From NCBI GenBank assembly GCA_022842745.1, contig JALHPA010000090.1, positions 1-8,087 of the forward strand: a stretch of DNA of 8,087 nt, written 5' to 3'. Position numbers and translations under genes: made by a program. A model generated the notes under the pieces. It saw only the letters and a list, made by a program, of their open reading frames with translations, searched no databases and was not told where the DNA came from. This document shows, piece after piece, positions 1 to 6,610 of the stretch; positions within the stretch are counted from its first letter, which is position 1, and each line of letters opens with the position of its first letter. This stretch comes from Pirellulales bacterium (GTDB taxonomy: Bacteria; Planctomycetota; Planctomycetia; Pirellulales; JALHPA01).

Positions 1-544
1 CGCGGAACATGGGATCGAACGAGCGGTCGCGGTCGAAACCGCCACGGTGCTGCAAGAGATGCAGAATCGTGATCTCGCGCCAGCGGGGGTCGAGCGTCGA
101 GGGGGGTGACGATGGCTCTTTGGCGGCCGCCGGCGGGGATGGTTTTTCCAGCGCTAGCAGGTCGAAGATACGGTCTTCGAGCCGGAGTTGGCCCCGTTCG
201 ACCAACTGCATGATGGCGACCGCGGTGATCGGCTTGGAGAGACTGGCGATGCGGAAGAGCGAGTCGGGCTGGACCGGGGTTTTTGCGTCCAGGTCGGCGT
301 AGCCGTAGCCCCGCGCGAGGACGATTTTGCCGTTCCGAGCGACGGCCAAGGCCGCGCCGGGGACCTGGTGCTGGGCGACGAACTCACGGAGCAGGTCGTC
401 AAACGGTTGGTAGGAAGGCTCGAACGTCCCGGAGACGGGCAACGGTTGTTCCGAGGGGGGGGCGGCGGACGACCGCTGCGGAATCCAGAGCACAAAAGCC
501 AGGCAGAAGGAAACCAGGGGGGCTGCCGCCTGGGGAAGGGACAT
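1..544 (-). CDS. Secreted beta-lactamase-family serine hydrolase, N-terminal 181 residues (partial)
   Basis: The minus-strand frame starting at the ATG at 544 stays open to the window edge and reads as a class C beta-lactamase/penicillin-binding-protein-like serine hydrolase. Seen: a hydrophobic N-terminus (about residues 8-28, ending near RSSAAPP) that looks like a signal peptide; the family opening VPGAALAVARNGKIV (61-75); a GYGYADL block (79-85); the SxxK nucleophile motif SLSKP with Ser101 and Lys104; and ITILHLLQHRGGFDRDRSF (158-176), which matches the family's HLLxHxxG segment. The YxN and final HxG/KTG motifs would lie beyond the window, so activity cannot be judged. A Pro/Ser/Ala-rich insertion at about 135-152 separates the two conserved blocks. 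In this family the enzymes act on peptide, ester or beta-lactam bonds outside the cytoplasm; the substrate here is unknown. An in-frame GTG at 565 would add a more basic N-terminus (MLRENRA); no clear ribosome site favours either start. It follows the SHD1 gene by 67 nt on the same strand and may be co-transcribed with it. Confidence 0.88.
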   Translation of the reverse strand, partial: MSLPQAAAPLVSFCLAFVLWIPQRSSAAPPSEQPLPVSGTFEPSYQPFDDLLREFVAQHQVPGAALAVARNGKIVLARGYGYADLDAKTPVQPDSLFRIASLSKPITAVAIMQLVERGQLRLEDRIFDLLALEKPSPPAAAKEPSSPPSTLDPRWREITILHLLQHRGGFDRDRSFDPMFR

Positions 545-611
545 GGCGCGGTTTTCGCGCAGCACAAGGCTGCGCCGATTAGATGGATCTGTACGCAGTT
601 GCCGCAAGGGA

Positions 612-1874
612 TTATTGGCCGGCGAGCAAGTCTGGCGCGTGCTGGCGGACAAACGCCAGATCCTCGGCACTGAGCAACTGCAAGGGAACCGTCGTGTACT
701 TGCCGGTGTCCTTGAGGATGCGGACTTTTTTCTGGCTGGCGAAGACCTGTTTGAGTTGGCCGCGAACGCGGAACTTGCCGCTGGCGTCGGTCCAACCGCG
801 GAGGACATCCATCGGTTCAACGTGCGAGACCTTTTCCTCCGGGAGGGCGAACGGGTCGTCGGCGGGGGGGGCTTCGTCTTGTGGAAGGGCCGGTTCGGCC
901 GCGGGGGGTTGGGGCGTTTCCGCCATGGGAGCGGCGGGGGCGCCTGCGCCGGCGGGCTCGGCAGCGGGAGCGGGGTCGTCGAGATTGGGGGCCGGTTCCG
1001 CGGCGGATGATTTGCCGGGAGCGAAGGGGTCGTCTAGAGCAGGGGCCGCCGGGTCCGCTTTCGGGGGCGCGGCATCCGCCTTGGGGGGTGCGAACGGGTC
1101 GTCGAGATTGGAATCGGGACTCGGTTCGACTGGGGAGGAGGGGGCGGGCGTATCGAGGCTTGGGACTTCAGGCTTAGCAGCGTCGGGCGTCGCCTCGGCC
1201 GGAGAACTGGGAGTGGCGGGGACCGAGAAGGGGTCGTCGACCGCAGGAGTCGGCGGTGGTACGGCGGGATCGGCGCCGGGGGTTGTGTCGGGCGGCGTGG
1301 CGGCGGGAGTCGCCGGAGTCGCAGTGTCTGGCGGGAGGGATGGGGGAGCAGCGGGGGGCGTGGCAGGTACGCTTGGCGCCGGATCGGTCGGGGTGGAGGG
1401 TTCAATCGAGGGTTCAAGCGATGGCGGAGCGTCCGACGGAGGCGAAGCGCCGCTATCGGTCGGCGGGGGCAGTGCGGGGGGTGTCTCGTCGGCCGGCTTG
1501 TCGGAGGGAGAGGCAGCGGAACCGCCCGTGGCGCCGCTGCCGGCGCCTGTGCCTGCGCCGCTCGGAAGGGGATCCGTATCGCTCGGAGGCGTGAGGGGCA
1601 GAGAGGGTTGCAGCGGGATGAGCGGTAGACTGTGAGAGGAGGGCAAGGGGCCGTCGGTGCAACTGGGAACGGCGCAGGAGGCATCGATCGGGGTGCAGGG
1701 GAGGCAGTCGGCCGGGACGCAAGCCGGCCGGCAGGCGCTGGCTCGCATGGGGCGGCAGGACCTGTGGCTAAAGAACCGCCCGGCCCAAACGGGGTCGACC
1801 GCCAGAATCATCACCAGGCCCCAGATCAAGACCGCACGGGCCAGGGGCCGCATTTGTCGGAATAGCCGCTTCAT
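612..1874 (-). CDS. Secreted proline-rich protein with C-terminal SHD1 domain and DDPF repeats
   Basis: This 420-residue protein has three parts. Residues 1-31 are a basic, hydrophobic signal peptide with a likely cleavage after VWA. Residues 40-72 hold seven cysteines (40, 48, 52, 57, 60, 67, 72). Residues 75-345 are a low-complexity Pro/Ala/Ser/Asp linker. The C-terminus (about 352-412, from VLRGWTDASGKFRVRG to LLSAEDLAFVRQ) matches the SHD1 fold that planctomycetes carry in many exported proteins: a WTDxSGKF opening, a KVRILKDTGK strand pair and a PLxxLSxxD ending. SHD1 of yeast Sla1 binds NPFxD peptides; the ligand in bacteria is not established. Four DDPF motifs lie in the linker (213, 258, 281, 339), with a degenerate LDDPA at 298. 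The start is supported by a GGAGAGG ribosome site (1883-1889 on the plus strand, 8 nt from the ATG). The function is unknown; a surface or scaffold role is inference. Long antisense frames over this gene are Gly/Ser-rich by-products of its proline codons. Confidence 0.87.
   Translation of the reverse strand: MKRLFRQMRPLARAVLIWGLVMILAVDPVWAGRFFSHRSCRPMRASACRPACVPADCLPCTPIDASCAVPSCTDGPLPSSHSLPLIPLQPSLPLTPPSDTDPLPSGAGTGAGSGATGGSAASPSDKPADETPPALPPPTDSGASPPSDAPPSLEPSIEPSTPTDPAPSVPATPPAAPPSLPPDTATPATPAATPPDTTPGADPAVPPPTPAVDDPFSVPATPSSPAEATPDAAKPEVPSLDTPAPSSPVEPSPDSNLDDPFAPPKADAAPPKADPAAPALDDPFAPGKSSAAEPAPNLDDPAPAAEPAGAGAPAAPMAETPQPPAAEPALPQDEAPPADDPFALPEEKVSHVEPMDVLRGWTDASGKFRVRGQLKQVFASQKKVRILKDTGKYTTVPLQLLSAEDLAFVRQHAPDLLAGQ
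849..1238 (-). repeat. Degenerate in-gene repeats encoding DDPF motifs
   Basis: Five short units recur inside the SHD1 gene at irregular spacing. DDPF codons lie at 1227-1238, 1092-1103, 1023-1034 and 849-860, and a DDPA version at 969-980. On the plus strand each reads as a variant of GGGTCGTC. Two copies share an exact 16-bp repeat, GGGTCGTCGAGATTGG, at 973-988 and 1096-1111. The units encode (L/V/A)DDPF followed by small residues, within an otherwise unordered Pro/Ala/Ser linker. Confidence 0.8.
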
Positions 1875-1950
1875 TTGGGGAACCTCTCCAGCAGGGCCAA
1901 GCCATTGGCCGTAAACGTAAAATGAAAAATCTCAACATCAACCGGCCCTT

Positions 1951-1979
1951 ATGCTAATTTCCCTGGCTCGGAAACGCAA
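1951..1979 (-). promoter_or_regulatory. Candidate sigma70-like promoter for the SHD1 gene
   Basis: On the minus strand TTGCGT (1974-1979) is followed after 17 nt by TAGCAT (1951-1956), about 75 nt upstream of the SHD1 start. The match is modest (3/6 and 4/6) and rests on position, correct spacing and resemblance to the other candidate promoters here whose -35 begins TTGC. Confidence 0.3.
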
Positions 1980-1994
1980 ACCGCGTCCCCGAAG

Positions 1995-2165
1995 ATGGCT
2001 CAGGAAACCGCAGAATGGCATGTTCATACTATTCTCGAGAAAACTGGCATGAAATTGACTCCTGCTCCTGCTGAATCGTTGGCGGTCGAGGAGAGGGATT
2101 TGTTGTGGTCTACGGTTCACGGCGCATCCGGCGATTCTTGCTTGCCGATCTTTGCCCCGGTATGA
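1995..2165 (+). CDS. Doubtful 56-codon ORF in the divergent intergenic region
   Basis: An ATG-started frame of 56 codons begins MAQETAEWHVHTILEKTG and ends CLPIFAPV. I do not recognise it. For: its composition is protein-like (acidic and mixed rather than Arg/Pro-rich as in spurious frames of GC-rich DNA), and the frame remains open about 70 nt upstream of the ATG. Against: there is no convincing ribosome site, the codons are less GC-ending than those of the flanking genes, and its last codons overlap the candidate promoter of the DUF1501 gene, with the TGA stop inside the -10 box. No signal peptide, metal site or domain is visible. Confidence 0.2.
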   Translation: MAQETAEWHVHTILEKTGMKLTPAPAESLAVEERDLLWSTVHGASGDSCLPIFAPV

Positions 2166-2166
2166 T
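2138..2166 (+). promoter_or_regulatory. Candidate sigma70-like promoter for the DUF1501 gene
   Basis: TTGCTT (2138-2143), a 17-nt spacer, then TATGAT (2161-2166; 5/6 to consensus). Transcription would begin near 2173, giving a leader of about 100 nt before the ATG at 2273. This supports 2273 as the start and argues against translation from further upstream in the same open frame. Confidence 0.45.
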
Positions 2167-2188
2167 CGCCGCGAGGCGCCGGCGCGGT

Positions 2189-2210
2189 CGCGAATGGTTC
2201 GCCATTCGCG
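2189..2210 (+). promoter_or_regulatory. Perfect hairpin with TTCG loop in the DUF1501 leader
   Basis: CGCGAATGG (2189-2197) pairs perfectly with CCATTCGCG (2202-2210) around the tetraloop TTCG. A 10-bp palindrome, GCGCCGGCGC, lies just before it at 2176-2185. The hairpin starts about 16 nt after the predicted transcription start and has no T-run, so it is not a classical terminator. It may protect the 5' end of the RNA or be an operator; its role is not shown. Confidence 0.55.
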
Positions 2211-2272
2211 CTGCCCGATCCCCCGGCAAATACGCTTACCTCGAATCTCCGACCTCGTTCCGACGGTGTGTG

Positions 2273-3670
2273 ATGCTGGAAATCCCAGGCATTTGGGAAC
2301 GACCGCAACAGCGCCGTCAATTTCTACGCGAAGCCGGGTTGAGCGGCATCGCCGCGATGCTCAATCAGACGATGTCTGGTCCCCACGCGGCCGCCGCGCT
2401 GACCGCACCATCTCGCCCGATCAAGTCCTGCATTGTCGTGATGCTCTATGGCGGGCCGAGCCAACTCGAGACCTGGGACCCGAAGCCCCGTGCCCCGTCT
2501 GAAATCCGCGGGGAATATCCGCCCATCGCCACGGCAATTCCGGGGCGTCTTGTGTCGGAACAATTGCCGCGGTGCGCGAAGATTCTGGATCGGCTGGCCG
2601 TGGTTCGCTCCCTGCATCACGGGATGGGGAACCACAACTCGGCCATGTATCAGGCGCTGGTTGGGCGTCCGCCGAAGGTCGATTTGGATATTCTGGGCGC
2701 CGATCGAAGCATCGATTTCCCCAATGTCGGCGCGGCACTGAGTTTCCTCACCGCGGCCGGACGGTTGCCCCGCACGGGAAGTCCGTTGGTTAACGTGGCC
2801 CTACCCCACGTGATGCATAACGTGGTGGATTTGGCCGGTCAGAACGCGGGCTTTTTGTTGGGTGAGCACGACCCATTTCAACTTACCACCGACCCCAACG
2901 CCGCGGACTTTACGATTCCCGATCTCACGCCGCCAGCAGGGGTAACGCTGGCCCGACTGGACGAGCGATTGTCGTTGCGCGCTCGTTTGGAGAACTCGCC
3001 CGGCAAAGACGGCAATCCACGCGCGGCGATGGCCGGCATGGACGGGTATCAGCAGCGCGCGTTGGAACTGATCCGCAGCAAAGCCGTACGACAGGCGTTT
3101 CAAATCGCGGACGAATCGGGCCGGATCCGCGAACGGTACGGCCGAAACACGCTGGGCCAGAGTTTGCTGTTGGCGCGTAAGCTGGTGGAAGCGGGTGTGA
3201 GATTCATCAACGTCAACGACAAAGTTTATAATGGCCAGGACGCGAATTGGGACAGCCACGCCAACATCTTTCCGCGGCACCGAGAATTACTCCCACCGTT
3301 TGACCAAGGGTTCGCCACGCTGATCGAGGATCTGGACGAACGAGGATTGCTGGACGAGACACTGGTCGTGGCGATGGGCGAGTTTGGCCGTACGCCGCGC
3401 GTCAACGGATCCGCCGGACGCGATCATTGGCCGAATTGTTATAGCGCCGTGTTCGCGGGGGGCGGTGCGGCGCGGGGAGCAGTTTTTGGCGAAAGTGACC
3501 GCGAGGCGGCGTATCCGATCAGCAACGCTGTCACTCCTGGCGATCTGGTGGCGACGCTACTGTGGCGCTTCGGCATCGACCCAAAACACGAGATTCACGA
3601 TCTGCTTGGCCGACCCTTGCCGTTGGCCGAGGGAAGTCCGATCAAGGAGCTGTTTCCCGGAGCAAACTGA
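2273..3670 (+). CDS. DUF1501 family protein with Tat-like leader
   Basis: The 465-residue product belongs to the DUF1501 family, whose fold is related to alkaline phosphatases/sulfatases and which is greatly expanded in Planctomycetes. Seen: the family start MLEIPGIW; a twin-arginine motif RRQFL (14-18) followed by the hydrophobic stretch AGLSGIAAML, suggesting Tat export; MLYGGPSQLETWDPKP (57-72), the usual first metal-site region; HHGMGNHNSAMY (115-126); NWDSHANIF (325-333); VVAMGEFGRTPRVN (365-378) followed by RDHWPNCYS (383-391); and the family ending HEIHDLLGRPLPL (439-451). The length is normal. The frame is open back to 2105, but family alignment, a leader hairpin and a candidate promoter inside that extension favour the ATG at 2273; no strong ribosome site precedes it. 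These proteins often sit beside a DUF1549/DUF1553 cytochrome-like partner, which is absent here. The substrate is unknown. Its codons are less G-biased than those of the neighbouring tmk and holB. Confidence 0.92.
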   Translation: MLEIPGIWERPQQRRQFLREAGLSGIAAMLNQTMSGPHAAAALTAPSRPIKSCIVVMLYGGPSQLETWDPKPRAPSEIRGEYPPIATAIPGRLVSEQLPRCAKILDRLAVVRSLHHGMGNHNSAMYQALVGRPPKVDLDILGADRSIDFPNVGAALSFLTAAGRLPRTGSPLVNVALPHVMHNVVDLAGQNAGFLLGEHDPFQLTTDPNAADFTIPDLTPPAGVTLARLDERLSLRARLENSPGKDGNPRAAMAGMDGYQQRALELIRSKAVRQAFQIADESGRIRERYGRNTLGQSLLLARKLVEAGVRFINVNDKVYNGQDANWDSHANIFPRHRELLPPFDQGFATLIEDLDERGLLDETLVVAMGEFGRTPRVNGSAGRDHWPNCYSAVFAGGGAARGAVFGESDREAAYPISNAVTPGDLVATLLWRFGIDPKHEIHDLLGRPLPLAEGSPIKELFPGAN

Positions 3671-3865
3671 CTAGCGATCGGGAGGCGGGCTGGTTTTGGG
3701 GCCGGGGGCCCGAGTTCGTGGGGCTGGCTTTCGCAAATGGCCGCTGGGGGAGAGAATGGGGGCGTGACGCCGCGGCTGGGATGGAGCTTGTTCTGGATGC
3801 GGCCATGAGCGTTTTGGAGTCCGATTTCCGGGGGGAGCGTGGGCCGCTGGCCCGATGGTTGAACG

Positions 3866-4501
3866 ATGCCGACTTGCACGCATCCCCGTTTTTTTTCGTT
3901 TGACGGCGTGGACGGCGCCGGCAAGTCGACGCAAATCGCGCGGTTCTGCGCATGGCTGCGGGAGCGCGGGACGGACGTGGTGGAGTGCCGGGATCCGGGG
4001 GGGACGGAGTTGAGCGAACGGATCCGGGAGTTGCTATTGGGGAACCACGGGTTTCGCGTGGACCGGGTGGCGGAGATGCTGCTGTACATGGCCGCGCGGG
4101 CGCAGCTTGTCGAGGAGCGGATTGGACCGGCGTTGGCTGCGGGGAAGACGGTGGTCTCGGATCGGTATTTGTTGTCGAACGTGGTGTACCAAGGGTACGC
4201 TTTGGGTCTGGACGTGGCGGAGATCAAGAGGGTGGGGGAACTGGCGACGGGGGGGCTGTCGCCGGGGCTGACGTTTGTATTGGACCTGTCTCCGGAAGGG
4301 GCGCAGGCACGCATGGGGCGGGAGCTGGACCGGATGGAGTCCCGCGGGGCGGATTTCCAGCGGCGGGTGCGGGAAGGGTACCTAGCGGAGGCGCGGCTCG
4401 ATCCAGAGCGGGTGGCGGTGATCGATGCGGCGCAGCCGGTGGAAGCGGTGCAGGAAGCGATTCGGGAGCGATATCTGCTGTCGACGGAACAGGGTAGGTG
4501 A
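3866..4501 (+). CDS. tmk: Thymidylate kinase (dTMP kinase)
   Basis: This cytoplasmic enzyme phosphorylates dTMP to dTDP with ATP, the step that commits dTMP to dTTP. The 211-residue product has the family length and motifs: the P-loop GVDGAGKST (14-22), DPGGTELSERIRELL (43-57; most family members have EPGGT), the DRY motif (99-101) with SNVVYQG (104-110), and a LID-like stretch with Arg149, Arg152 and Arg156 (148-162). The P-loop has no arginine in its variable positions, as in the bacterial (type II) enzymes where LID basic residues serve. The ATG at 3866 places the first strand (RFFSFDG) at the normal distance; no clear ribosome site precedes it. A run of eight T (3889-3896) lies in codons 8-11. 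It is followed 39 nt later by holB, a pairing common in bacteria. The 195 nt between the DUF1501 gene and tmk show no convincing promoter or terminator. Confidence 0.95.
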   Translation: MPTCTHPRFFSFDGVDGAGKSTQIARFCAWLRERGTDVVECRDPGGTELSERIRELLLGNHGFRVDRVAEMLLYMAARAQLVEERIGPALAAGKTVVSDRYLLSNVVYQGYALGLDVAEIKRVGELATGGLSPGLTFVLDLSPEGAQARMGRELDRMESRGADFQRRVREGYLAEARLDPERVAVIDAAQPVEAVQEAIRERYLLSTEQGR

Positions 4502-4540
4502 CAACGGGAAAATGCAGGGCGGCCAGTGAGCCGGAGCAGG

Positions 4541-5608
4541 ATGTGGCAAGGAATTCGCGGGCACGACGCGGTCGGGAAGCAGTTCGAGCGGGCGGTCGCC
4601 ACGGGGCGGCTGGCGAGTACGTTTCTTTTTTTGGGACCGGAGGGGGTGGGGAAGCGGGCTTTTGCGGGGGCGCTGGCCAAGGCGCTCCTGTGCGAACGAA
4701 ACCGCGAGGGGGAGCTGGCGGCGTGCGGGGGGTGCGCTAGCTGCGTTCAGGTCGAGGGGAAGACGCATCCGGATTTGCACGTAGTCTCGCTGCCGGAAGG
4801 GAAATCGGAGATCCCGGTGGATTTGTTTATCGGCAGAATGGAAAAGCGGATGCGGGAGGGGCTGTGCTACGAGATGTCGCTGGCGCCGTTTTATGGGAAG
4901 CGGAAGATCGCGATCATCGAAGACGCGGACCGGCTAAACGAGGAGGGGGCGAACGCGCTACTTAAGACGCTGGAGGAGCCCCCTGAGCGGTCGGTGCTGA
5001 TCTTGATTGGAACGAGCGCCAGCAAGCAACTTCCAACGATCCGCTCGCGCTCGCAGATGATCCGCTTCGAGCCGCTGCCGGTGGGCGAAGTCGCGGAAAT
5101 GTTGCTTGGGCAGGGGTGGGTGGAGTCGCCCGCGGATGCGCAGCGGCTGGCCCAAGCGAGCCAGGGGCGCTTGGCGCGCGCGATCGAGTTGGCGGATCCG
5201 GCCGTGTGGGAATTTCGCGAGGCGTTATTGGGGCATCTGGCGCGGCGGCGGATCGCCAGTTGGACGCTGGCGAAGGAGGTTGTGGCGTTTGTGGATGGGG
5301 CGGGGAAAGAGGCGCCCCTGCGGCGGAACCGGGCGCGGCTGGCAATGGGACTGGCGGCGGATTTTTACCGGGGCCTCGTGCGGCAAGGGGTGGGAGCGTC
5401 GGCGAGCGGCGACGACGAGGGGCTGGCGCGGCGGGTGGAAGCGGCGGTACGGGCCGGCGCCGGGGACGCGGAAATCGCGGCGGCGCGGGCGGAGCGGTGC
5501 CTGCAAGCGATCGGCCATGTGGATCGGAACGCCAACCAGGCGACGGCGATCGAAGCCTGGATCGACGATTTAGCGACCGGAACGGTCAACCTGCTTGACA
5601 CGCAGTAG
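4541..5608 (+). CDS. holB: DNA polymerase III clamp loader subunit delta-prime
   Basis: Delta-prime is the rigid subunit of the clamp loader, which with DnaX and delta opens the beta clamp and places it on primed DNA. The 355-residue product shows: an opening WQGIRGHD; a P-loop GPEGVGKR (32-39) with Arg in the usual Thr/Ser place; a four-cysteine zinc site (51, 62, 65, 68; CGGCASC); a Walker B/DEAD-like block IAIIEDADRLNEEGANALL (123-141) followed by KTLEEPPE; and the arginine-finger motif PTIRSRSQ (165-172; family norm SRC). The C-terminal half, about 180-355, is the variable helical collar part. I chose the ATG at 4541 because the family begins MWQGI and GGAG (4533-4536) lies just upstream, though close. 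An in-frame GTG at 4526 would add five residues. It is probably co-transcribed with tmk. Confidence 0.93.
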   Translation: MWQGIRGHDAVGKQFERAVATGRLASTFLFLGPEGVGKRAFAGALAKALLCERNREGELAACGGCASCVQVEGKTHPDLHVVSLPEGKSEIPVDLFIGRMEKRMREGLCYEMSLAPFYGKRKIAIIEDADRLNEEGANALLKTLEEPPERSVLILIGTSASKQLPTIRSRSQMIRFEPLPVGEVAEMLLGQGWVESPADAQRLAQASQGRLARAIELADPAVWEFREALLGHLARRRIASWTLAKEVVAFVDGAGKEAPLRRNRARLAMGLAADFYRGLVRQGVGASASGDDEGLARRVEAAVRAGAGDAEIAAARAERCLQAIGHVDRNANQATAIEAWIDDLATGTVNLLDTQ

Positions 5609-5676
5609 GGCGAGAGGACCCCGTTGGTTGTTTGGGGGGCTGGCGGAAGATTTGAGGGGGAGCGGGCGCAAATTGG

Positions 5677-6114
5677 CTAGGAGTTCGCGGAGCGTTCGCT
5701 GCCTTGGAGGGTGAGGACCAGCTTGCGCGAGCCCCCGTGGTTGCGGTGTTCCGCGAGGAATACGCCTTGCCAGGTTCCCAGACAGAGCCGAGCCTGGTGG
5801 ACGGGAATGGAGAGGGAGTGGCCGATGAGCAGGCCCTTGATATGGGCTGGCATGTCGTCGGGACCCTCGATCGTGTGGCGATAGGGGAATTTCTCGGGGA
5901 CGATGCTATTGAGGGAGGACTCCAAATCGGCGGCGACGTCGGGATCGGCGTTTTCGTTGATGGCGAGGGAGGCGGAGGTGTGGAGCAGAAAGAGGTGCAA
6001 AAGCCCGACGTCGACCCGCGATAACTCGGGAAGCTGCGGCAGGATTTCGTGCGTGACCAGGTGGAATCCGCGGGGGCGGGGAGCAAGCTGGATGGTGCGG
6101 TGGATCCAAATCAT
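5677..6114 (-). CDS. yjbQ: YjbQ/UPF0047 family protein
   Basis: The 145-residue product is of normal length for the YjbQ family. Seen: LLHLFLLHTSASLAINEN (38-55), DPDVAADLE (57-65), the HIKGLLIGHSLSIPV block (91-105), LGTWQGVFLAEH (112-123) and the ending RKLVLTLQG (130-138). Known: family members are small trimeric proteins; E. coli YjbQ can replace thiamine-phosphate synthase weakly, hence the database name 'secondary thiamine-phosphate synthase', but the main cellular role is unsettled. The start is supported by AAGGAA (plus-strand 6124-6129) 9 nt upstream of the ATG. It is convergent with holB, the two stops being 68 nt apart; the gap has only a weak CCCC...GGGG pairing and no good terminator. 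No convincing promoter was found between this gene and 6322. Confidence 0.92.
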   Translation of the reverse strand: MIWIHRTIQLAPRPRGFHLVTHEILPQLPELSRVDVGLLHLFLLHTSASLAINENADPDVAADLESSLNSIVPEKFPYRHTIEGPDDMPAHIKGLLIGHSLSIPVHQARLCLGTWQGVFLAEHRNHGGSRKLVLTLQGSERSANS

Positions 6115-6322
6115 GCAGGTTTGTTCCTTGGACGGAGCGCCCGACTTCGGCGTGGCCGACGCGCCGCCGAACGGAAATGGGACCAGAATTTTTCTAAACT
6201 AGCGGAAACCGGGCGAACCGGGGAGAGACGGGCGGCGTAAGTCAAGAAATGGGAAAAAATTGCGCGTCAGCGACGCTGGCGACGGTTTGCCGTGGAATCG
6301 CCCATCTTGTGGGGCAAAATAC

Positions 6323-6350
6323 TTGACATTTGGCGGCGTTCAGCGATAAT
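6323..6350 (+). promoter_or_regulatory. Near-consensus sigma70 promoter
   Basis: TTGACA (6323-6328, 6/6) and GATAAT (6345-6350, 5/6) are separated by 16 nt in a locally AT-richer stretch. This is the best promoter match in the window. Transcription would start near 6357, about 255 nt before the ATG of the next gene at 6611, so the RNA has a long leader or is a separate small RNA. Confidence 0.7.
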
Positions 6351-6356
6351 CAATCG

Positions 6357-6568
6357 CTTAATAAAAACTGGAGAGTTGGTGGAAACGATATCTTTTTGGT
6401 TAGGAGTCCGCGTGCCCACCGCGGCCGATCTCTCGTTTCCGTCGAACCGACAGTCTGTCGTTGGGATTCCTGTTGTTAAGGCTGGATCGCCGTAGCATTG
6501 TTGTTGCCGGTCGTTCGAGATCCACGAACTTCCGCACCGTGCTGTTATTCAGTTGTGCTGAATTTTTT
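6357..6568 (+). ncRNA. Candidate structured leader or small RNA
   Basis: Between the strong promoter and the 74-codon gene lie several good stem-loops and no convincing gene. (1) 6376-6388 pairs with 6433-6445 over 13 continuous pairs including three G-U, with the perfect core GGAAACGA/TCGTTTCC. (2) Inside it, CCGCG (6408-6412) pairs with CGCGG (6420-6424) around 7 nt. (3) CGACA/TGTCG at 6448-6460 closes a 3-nt loop. (4) 6508-6517 pairs with 6525-6534: GTTCG/CGAAC extended by CGG/CCG across a 2x2 internal loop. (5) ATTCAG (6547-6552) pairs with CTGAAT (6558-6563) and runs into six T (6563-6568), like a weak intrinsic terminator. The element may be an attenuator/riboswitch-like leader or a free RNA of about 210 nt. 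I could not match it to RNase P, tmRNA, SRP or any riboswitch I know, and no ligand is proposed. Boundaries are estimates. Confidence 0.45.
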
Positions 6569-6610
6569 GGCGGCAGCCGTGGGTTAGCTGGATCGGGAGA
6601 GAAAGGGATT

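Noticed and set aside
154..795. 213-codon minus-strand frame across the hydrolase/SHD1 junction
   Set aside because: Runs through the end of one real gene and the start of another in a different frame; Arg/Pro/Ser-rich with no family motif.
583..1635. 350-codon plus-strand frame opposite the SHD1 gene
   Set aside because: Gly/Ser/Ala-rich antisense reading of proline codons; the opposite strand has signal peptide, SHD1 domain and ribosome site.
2105..2272. 56-residue N-terminal extension of the DUF1501 protein
   Set aside because: Would place the Tat motif 70 residues in; contains a candidate promoter and a perfect hairpin, and the family starts at MLEIPG.
3698..3712. GGGCC/GGCCC pairing after the DUF1501 gene as a terminator
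   Set aside because: Stem of 5 bp with a 3-nt loop in G-rich DNA and no T-run.
3595..4680. 361-codon minus-strand frame opposite tmk
   Set aside because: Ser/Arg/Pro-rich antisense product of a clear tmk gene.
6461..6610. 50-residue extension of the 74-residue protein
   Set aside because: TTG start without ribosome site, covering hairpins and a T-run; the ATG at 6611 has a good ribosome site.
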